Source: Bordetella parapertussis
Lineage (GTDB): Bacteria; Pseudomonadota; Gammaproteobacteria; Burkholderiales; Burkholderiaceae_C
Assembly (NCBI GenBank): GCA_945882755.1
Contig: CAMCWS010000035.1
Span: forward strand, 1-19,918
Length of the DNA: 19,918 bases
Direction: 5' to 3'
Under the pieces are notes generated by a model that did no database searches, had not been told where the DNA came from, and worked only from the letters and a program-made list of their open reading frames with translations. The position numbers were made by a program, and so were the translations under genes. Of the stretch, positions 15,102 through 19,918 are shown piece by piece. Position 1 is the first letter of the stretch. Each line of letters starts with the position of its first letter.

Positions 15102-16347
15102 GATGGAGCTCGGTAGAGGGAGAGGGTTCGCGCAGCAGCAAGACAGATTTTGCAGCATCTGGGGCAAGCGCATCTTGCGAATCAGCTTTCACCAAAGCGC
15201 CCACGCGAACACCCAGCAAACGCAAGCGCCGTTTCATGTCTACGCGCTTTAAACACAGTCCACCGATCTTGCGAATGTCAGCTGCATCGGCGGTGTAATG
15301 GTCAATGGTTTGGTCTCGGGTGACACTTTGGAAGTTGTCAAACCGAATTTTGATGCCAATGGTTTTTCCTACATAGCCTTTACGTTGCAAATCGGCCGCC
15401 ACTTGTTCGCACAAGCGGGTGAAGATCTCGCCCAAGGCCACGCGGTCGTTCACAACATGCAAGTCTTTTTCAAAAGTGGTTTCACGGCTCATGGATACGG
15501 GTTCGCTCTCGGTCACCACTGGTCGATCATCGTGGCCATGAGACGCTTCATGCAACCAAACACCGTAGCTATTGCCAAACTGCTGCTGCAACCATGTCAC
15601 ATCTTTGCTGGCAAGGTCGGCGATGGTGTGAATGCCGTGTGCTTGAAGCTTGGCTTCTGCCTTGGGGCCAATGCCGTTGATCTTGCGACACGACAGCGGC
15701 CAAATTTTGCTCTCTAAATCTTGCTCGTACAGGATGGAAATACCGTTGGGCTTGTTGAATTCACTGGCCATCTTGGCCAGCAGTTTGTTGGGTGCCACGC
15801 CAATGGAGCAAGTCAGGCCCGTGTGTTCAGTGATGGTTTTTTGAATCAAACGAGCCAAGGCCTTGCCACCATCTCGCTGACCACCAGGTACCTCGGTGAA
15901 GTCAATATAGATTTCGTCCACACCACGGTCTTCCACCACAGGCGCAATGTCGGCGACGATGTCTTTGAAAGCTCTGGAGTAAAAACGGTATTGGTCAAAA
16001 TCCACCGGCAACAAAATCGCCTCGGGACACAGTTTGGCGGCCTTCATGACCCCCATGGCCGAGCCCACACCAAAGGCACGTGCGGCATAGGTGGCGGTGG
16101 TGATGACACCACGGCCGGTGTAGCCCTTGAGGCGAGGAAACACCTCGATGGGAATATCTGCCAAGTCAGCAGTGGTCCATTCACGCTCGGGTTGTAAGGC
16201 ACGCATTTGCCCTAACAAATCATCTTCACGGCGGCGTCCACCACCTATGACCACTGGCAAGCCCTGGAGTTGCGGGTAGCGCAGCAGCTCTACCGACGCA
16301 TAAAAAGCGTCCATGTCCAAGTGGGCAATGCGGCGCAACAAGACCAT
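15079..16347 (-). CDS. dinB: DNA polymerase IV (Y-family)
   Basis: A 422-residue error-prone translesion polymerase. The catalytic carboxylates are Asp11 (HLDMDAFYASVE) and Asp144-Glu145 (GVDEIYIDFTE). Tyr16 aligns with the steric-gate Phe13 of E. coli Pol IV. The little-finger segment SMSRETTFEKDL is present, and the protein ends in QADLF, a beta-clamp binding motif. E. coli DinB is 351 residues; much of the excess is a 38-residue insertion at about 41-78, between GGGRRR and RGVITTAT in the palm/fingers region. No clear ribosome binding site precedes the ATG at 16347, which is 19 bases after the hydroxy-acid dehydrogenase. I saw no LexA box next to it. It overlaps the crotonase start by 23 bases. 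Confidence 0.96.
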   Translation of the reverse strand: MVLLRRIAHLDMDAFYASVELLRYPQLQGLPVVIGGGRRREDDLLGQMRALQPEREWTTADLADIPIEVFPRLKGYTGRGVITTATYAARAFGVGSAMGVMKAAKLCPEAILLPVDFDQYRFYSRAFKDIVADIAPVVEDRGVDEIYIDFTEVPGGQRDGGKALARLIQKTITEHTGLTCSIGVAPNKLLAKMASEFNKPNGISILYEQDLESKIWPLSCRKINGIGPKAEAKLQAHGIHTIADLASKDVTWLQQQFGNSYGVWLHEASHGHDDRPVVTESEPVSMSRETTFEKDLHVVNDRVALGEIFTRLCEQVAADLQRKGYVGKTIGIKIRFDNFQSVTRDQTIDHYTADAADIRKIGGLCLKRVDMKRRLRLLGVRVGALVKADSQDALAPDAAKSVLLLREPSPSTELHHEQADLF

Positions 16348-16366
16348 GAACGCTGGGGCTTAATGC

Positions 16367-17518
16367 TTAGCGTGGGAATGTGCCTGGTAGCAGGATATCG
16401 CGGTTGACCGTGTTGACGTCGGTGTGTCCGCAAAATGCCATGCTGAGTGAGAGTTCGTTATGGATGATTTGCAAAGCTTTGGTGACGCCTTCTTCACCCA
16501 TGGCGCCTACGCCGTAGAGCATGGCGCGGCCAATGTAAACACCTTGCGCGCCCAATGCTTTGGCTTTGAGCACGTCTTGGCCACTGCGAATACCCCCGTC
16601 CATATGCACTTCAATGTCTTTGCCCACAGCATCCACGATGGCGGGCAACGCATTGATGCTGGACTCCGCGCCATCCAATTGACGACCACCATGGTTGGAA
16701 ACAATCAGGGCATCAGCGCCGCTTTGCACTGCCAAGCGAGCGTCCTCTACATCTTGTATGCCCTTCAATATGAGCTTGCCACCCCACAGCTTTTTCACCC
16801 ATTCCACATCTGCCCAATTGAGCGTTGGATCAAACTGGCGGCTGGTCCACTCACCCAAAGAGCTCATGTCATTGATGCCTTGTACATGGCCGACGATGTT
16901 GCCAAATTGACGACGTTGTGTACCCAACATGCCTTTGCACCATTGGAGCTTGGTCATCAGGTCGATGATATTGGTGAGGGTTGGCTTGGGCGGTGCGGAC
17001 AAACCGTTTTTGATATCTTTGTGGCGTTGCCCCAAAATTTGCAAGTCCAAGGTCAAGACCAAAGCCGAGCAACCCGCCACCTTGGCGCGTTCAATCAATC
17101 GAGCCACAAACTCGCGGTCTCGCATGACATAGAGCTGAAACCAAAAACCGGCTCCTGCATGTTGGGCCACATCTTCAATGGAGCAAATACTCATGGTGGA
17201 CAAGGTAAAGGGGATGCCAAACTTTTTCGCCGCACGTGCCGCCAATATTTCGCCATCAGCATGTTGCATACCAATCATGCCGGTTGGCGCAATCGCTACC
17301 GGCATGGCGACGGCTTGGCCGATCATGGTGGTGGCGGTATCGCGGCCTTCCATATTGACCGCCACGCGTTGGCGAAGTTTGATTTTTTGAAAATCATCTT
17401 CATTGGCGCGGTAGGTGCTTTCGGTCCAGCTGCCGGAATCTGCATAGTCGTAAAACATTTTGGGCACACGTTTTTTCGCTAAAGCCTGCAGGTCTGCAAT
17501 ATGGGTGATGACGGTCAT
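16367..17518 (-). CDS. FMN-dependent alpha-hydroxy-acid dehydrogenase (LldD/glycolate oxidase family)
   Basis: A 383-residue TIM-barrel flavoprotein that oxidises an L-2-hydroxy acid to a 2-oxo acid. Family features are YDYADSGSWTESTYRANED (Tyr24 contacts substrate), the FMN-binding PTGM segment (78-81), Lys252 (LILKG), the active-site block SNHGGRQLDGA with His276 and Arg279, and DGGIRSG (307-313) with GR (330-331) binding the FMN phosphate. Lactate, glycolate or mandelate could be the substrate; the sequence does not decide, and I see no membrane-anchoring segment like that of mandelate dehydrogenase. AGGAG lies 5 bases before the ATG. It heads an operon with dinB and the crotonase, and is divergent from benE across about 109 bases. 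Confidence 0.93.
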   Translation of the reverse strand: MTVITHIADLQALAKKRVPKMFYDYADSGSWTESTYRANEDDFQKIKLRQRVAVNMEGRDTATTMIGQAVAMPVAIAPTGMIGMQHADGEILAARAAKKFGIPFTLSTMSICSIEDVAQHAGAGFWFQLYVMRDREFVARLIERAKVAGCSALVLTLDLQILGQRHKDIKNGLSAPPKPTLTNIIDLMTKLQWCKGMLGTQRRQFGNIVGHVQGINDMSSLGEWTSRQFDPTLNWADVEWVKKLWGGKLILKGIQDVEDARLAVQSGADALIVSNHGGRQLDGAESSINALPAIVDAVGKDIEVHMDGGIRSGQDVLKAKALGAQGVYIGRAMLYGVGAMGEEGVTKALQIIHNELSLSMAFCGHTDVNTVNRDILLPGTFPR

Positions 17519-17627
17519 GGGGACTCCTGATCAATGGGAGAGATGTTAGCCGTTGTCCAAGGGCAGACCTGTCGCCAAGATTCATCAGCGATAGGATGCA
17601 GGTTTTCTTTTCCAGGTGATGCCACGC

Positions 17628-18794
17628 ATGTCCTTTTTCAAAGATGTTTCCGTCTCTACTGTGTTTGCGGGTGCGGTGACGGTGATGGTGGGCTTCACCA
17701 GCTCGGTCGCGGTGGTGTTTCATGCGGCGCAGTCAGCAGGTGCAGATGCGGCCCAAATGGCTTCTTGGATTTGGGCTTTGGGCTTGGGCATGGGTATCAC
17801 CTGCGTTGCCCTGTCTTGGCGCTATAAGCAACCTGTGGTGACTGCGTGGTCCACACCGGGGGCGGCGATGTTGATCACCGCTGCCAGTGGCATGCCCATG
17901 GCCGAGGTCATAGGTGCATTTGTGGTGTCGTCCTTGTTGGTGATGGCCGTGGGTTTCAGCGGCGTGTTTGAGCGCTTCATGCACCGAATTCCTTTGCCGC
18001 TGGCTGCTGGCATGTTGGCAGGTGTGTTGCTGCGCTTGGGCTTGGATGTGTTTGTCAATATGTCTCAGCAGTGGCCCCTGCCTATGCTGATGACGGTGGT
18101 GTATTTGTTGGCCCGACGTTGGCAACCACGCTATGCCGTTGCCCTGTCATTGTTGGCAGGCACAGCGTTGGCAGCATGGCAAGGTGATGTGCATTGGCAA
18201 AGCATCGATTGGCAGTGGGCGCAACCGGTGTGGGTGACCCCCTCGTTCAGCGTAGCGGCATTGATTGGCATGGCCTTGCCGTTGTTCATCATCACCATGG
18301 CTGCGCAAAACATCCCAGGCGTGGCTGCCATGAAAGCGCATGGTTATGCGCCGCCGCTGTCGCCTGTCATGGGTTGGATAGGCGTGGTCAATGTGCTGCT
18401 GGCGCCCTTTGGCGCATTTGCCTTGAATTTGGCCGCTATCACGGCAGCGATTTGTTCTAACGAAGAAGCCCATGCCGACAAAACCAAGCGTTACACCGCC
18501 GCCATGAGTGCAGGCATTTTTTATATCGCTGCGGGCTTGGCGGGTGCTTCGGTGGTGAGTTTGTTTGCCGCCTTGCCCAAAGCGCTGGTGATGGTGATTG
18601 CAGGCTTAGCATTGTTCGGCACGATTGCCAACGCCTTGGCTGATTCCCTCAAAGATATTTCCACCCGCGAACCCGCCTTGATTACCTTTTTGGTGACGGC
18701 TTCGGGCTTTAGCTTGTGGGGAATTGGCGCGGCATTTTGGGGCTTGGTGGCGGGGGCCATTGCTTGGGGCTTGTCGCCACACCCCAAAGACTAG
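17628..18794 (+). CDS. benE: BenE-family benzoate/H+ symporter
   Basis: A 388-residue inner-membrane protein made of about eleven or twelve hydrophobic helices, of the BenE/YdcO family. Recognisable blocks are TAWSTPGAAML near residue 75, FIITMAAQNIPGVAAMKAHGY around 220-240, and FGAFALNLAAITAAICSNEEAHAD around 260-285, the conserved substrate-region segment. It imports benzoate or similar aromatic acids with protons. The ATG at 17628 was chosen over in-frame GTG 17616 and ATG 17619 because CCAGG lies upstream at a usable distance and the protein then begins SFFKDVSVS like its relatives. It collides tail-to-tail with the acyl-CoA ligase: both stops lie within CTAG (18791-18794). No ben catabolic gene is visible here. 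Confidence 0.92.
   Translation: MSFFKDVSVSTVFAGAVTVMVGFTSSVAVVFHAAQSAGADAAQMASWIWALGLGMGITCVALSWRYKQPVVTAWSTPGAAMLITAASGMPMAEVIGAFVVSSLLVMAVGFSGVFERFMHRIPLPLAAGMLAGVLLRLGLDVFVNMSQQWPLPMLMTVVYLLARRWQPRYAVALSLLAGTALAAWQGDVHWQSIDWQWAQPVWVTPSFSVAALIGMALPLFIITMAAQNIPGVAAMKAHGYAPPLSPVMGWIGVVNVLLAPFGAFALNLAAITAAICSNEEAHADKTKRYTAAMSAGIFYIAAGLAGASVVSLFAALPKALVMVIAGLALFGTIANALADSLKDISTREPALITFLVTASGFSLWGIGAAFWGLVAGAIAWGLSPHPKD
18791..18794. other. CTAG tetranucleotide serving as stop on both strands
   Basis: The benE stop TAG is 18792-18794 on the plus strand and the acyl-CoA ligase stop TAG is 18793-18791 on the minus strand. The two genes overlap by these four palindromic bases, leaving no room for a terminator between them. 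Confidence 0.85.
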
Positions 18795-19918
18795 GACCAA
18801 ATGATGTTGCTTCTGCTGGCATACCAGTTGTCTAACTGGTGTTGCACCGCGTATTCGATGCGACTGCGTTTGATTTTCATGGTGGGCGTGAGGCAGCCGT
18901 TTTCAATGCTCCAAGGCTCAGCAGCCACCACCAGCATTTTCAAGCGCTCGTAATCTGCAATTCCTTGGTTGACCTCGGCCAGCAAGTCGGCCAAGGCTTT
19001 TTCAACTTCAGAGCGGACATCGCTTTGCTTGAGCTTGGGACGCAGGTCTTCAGCCAAAACCACCAAGGCATAAGCCGACTCAAAACCCGAACCCGACACC
19101 ATGGACAACTCAATCATGGGGTGGGCATTCAACAGGTTTTCAATAGGTGCCGGTGCGACGTATTTGCCCTTGCTGGTTTTGAACAATTCTTTCAAGCGGC
19201 CTGTGATTTTGAGTTGACCATCGGGGCGACGTGAACCCAAATCGCCGGTCTTGAAGAAGCCATCAGCGGTGAAAGATTCAGCATCGAGGTCAGGGCGTTT
19301 GTAGTAGCCCACCATTTGGCCGGGCGACTTGATCAAGATTTCGCCTTCATCGCTGATGCGCACTTGCACCCCTTCATAAGGGATACCCACATAGCCAGGT
19401 TCGTTGTAGGTTTCGTCAGAACTGTGCGAATACGCAAAGTCCTCTGTCATGGCGTAGCCCTCAACCAAATTTAAACCAAGGCGTCGATACCAACGGATCA
19501 GTTCAGGGGGCAAGGGCGCTGAGCCACTTCCAGCCATTTCCACTTTGTTCAAGCCCAAACCCGTGAGAACTTTTTTGGCCACCACCTTGCCAATGAAGGG
19601 CAGGGACAAAAGCAGGTTGAGTTTTTTGGCTGGCATTTTGGCAAACACACCTTGCTGAAATTTCAGCCAAAGGCGCGGTACCGAAACAAAAATAGTGGGC
19701 TGTGCACGGTTCAAGTCTGAAATGAAGGTGTCCAAGCTTTCAGCGAAGAACATGTGAATACGTCCATGAACAAGGGCCACTGTCTCAGCCCAAGCACGTT
19801 CAAACACGTGAGCTAAGGGCAGATAAGACAGCATGCGGTGGTCGCGGTCATGGCCCAAGCTGTCGTCGATGCGCTTGGCAATGCCGTGGCCCACGGTGCT
19901 GATGCGAGCAAAGTTGTG
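18791..19918 (-). CDS. Long-chain acyl-CoA ligase (AMP-binding), 5' end outside window
   Basis: The last 375 residues of an ATP-dependent acyl-CoA synthetase. The frame is open to the window edge (HNFARIST before the GTG at 19894, which is an internal valine). Visible motifs are MLSYLPLAHVFERA (substrate/ATP region), GSGSAPLPPELIRWYRRLGLNLVEGYAMTE (adenylate-binding), GFFKTGDLG followed by GRLKELFKTSKGKYVAPAPIEN (hinge and phosphate contacts), and PTMKIKRSRIE at the C-terminus with the catalytic-lysine region. The P-loop (SGTTGxPKG) lies outside. The layout resembles FAD15/FadD-type long-chain ligases of Burkholderiales. With the dienoyl-CoA isomerase nearby it fits fatty-acid degradation, but chain length is not readable. 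Confidence 0.92.
   Translation of the reverse strand, partial: HNFARISTVGHGIAKRIDDSLGHDRDHRMLSYLPLAHVFERAWAETVALVHGRIHMFFAESLDTFISDLNRAQPTIFVSVPRLWLKFQQGVFAKMPAKKLNLLLSLPFIGKVVAKKVLTGLGLNKVEMAGSGSAPLPPELIRWYRRLGLNLVEGYAMTEDFAYSHSSDETYNEPGYVGIPYEGVQVRISDEGEILIKSPGQMVGYYKRPDLDAESFTADGFFKTGDLGSRRPDGQLKITGRLKELFKTSKGKYVAPAPIENLLNAHPMIELSMVSGSGFESAYALVVLAEDLRPKLKQSDVRSEVEKALADLLAEVNQGIADYERLKMLVVAAEPWSIENGCLTPTMKIKRSRIEYAVQHQLDNWYASRSNIIWS

Noticed and set aside
16460..17482. Long open frame antisense to the alpha-hydroxy-acid dehydrogenase
   Set aside because: Fully contained in a confidently identified gene; composition and lack of motifs point to a shadow frame.

Overview
The window reads as a chromosomal stretch of a betaproteobacterium, most likely Burkholderiales/Comamonadaceae (Limnohabitans- or Rhodoferax-like). 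This rests on gene content (a full-length QueF of the two-domain type, ValS, YaaA, a long DinB, a BenE permease, class A flavin hydroxylases), on moderate GC content and on dense, often ATGA-overlapping operons. The genus is an inference. There are 16 protein genes, two of them cut by the window edges. I saw no tRNA, rRNA, insertion sequence, phage gene or CRISPR array.

Left part (1-2996): the 3' end of cysM runs through ATGA overlaps into a zinc-ribbon Nudix hydrolase and a TusA-like sulfur carrier. Facing them is a large flavin monooxygenase with an N-terminal SnoaL-like domain. Then come valS (2997-5927) and, upstream of it on the same minus strand, a tightly packed operon: VOC-fold dioxygenase-like protein, class A FAD aromatic monooxygenase, and FrnE/DsbA-like CPWC oxidoreductase (8910 down to 6025).

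Centre (8911-14260): a 306-base non-coding region carries a compound repeat (two related palindromes flanking a 19-base tandem repeat), candidate promoter elements and a 7+7 dyad. It precedes a plus-strand run: rubrerythrin without a rubredoxin domain, an HdrD/GlpC-like protein with two 4Fe-4S motifs and two CCG-type domains, a DUF3501 protein, the peroxide-stress protein YaaA, an alpha/beta hydrolase and QueF. The first four make the most interesting locus here. They look like an uncharacterised peroxide/iron-protection module in which the iron-sulfur protein could feed electrons to the rubrerythrin and DUF3501 has an unknown role.

Right part (14265-19918): a minus-strand operon encodes an FMN-dependent alpha-hydroxy-acid dehydrogenase, DNA polymerase IV (DinB, with a 38-residue insertion and a C-terminal clamp-binding motif) and a crotonase whose active site matches delta3,5-delta2,4-dienoyl-CoA isomerase. 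Diverging from it is a BenE-type benzoate/H+ symporter, which collides tail-to-tail with a long-chain acyl-CoA ligase running off the right edge. Together with the monooxygenases on the left, this suggests an organism that uses aromatic and fatty acids.
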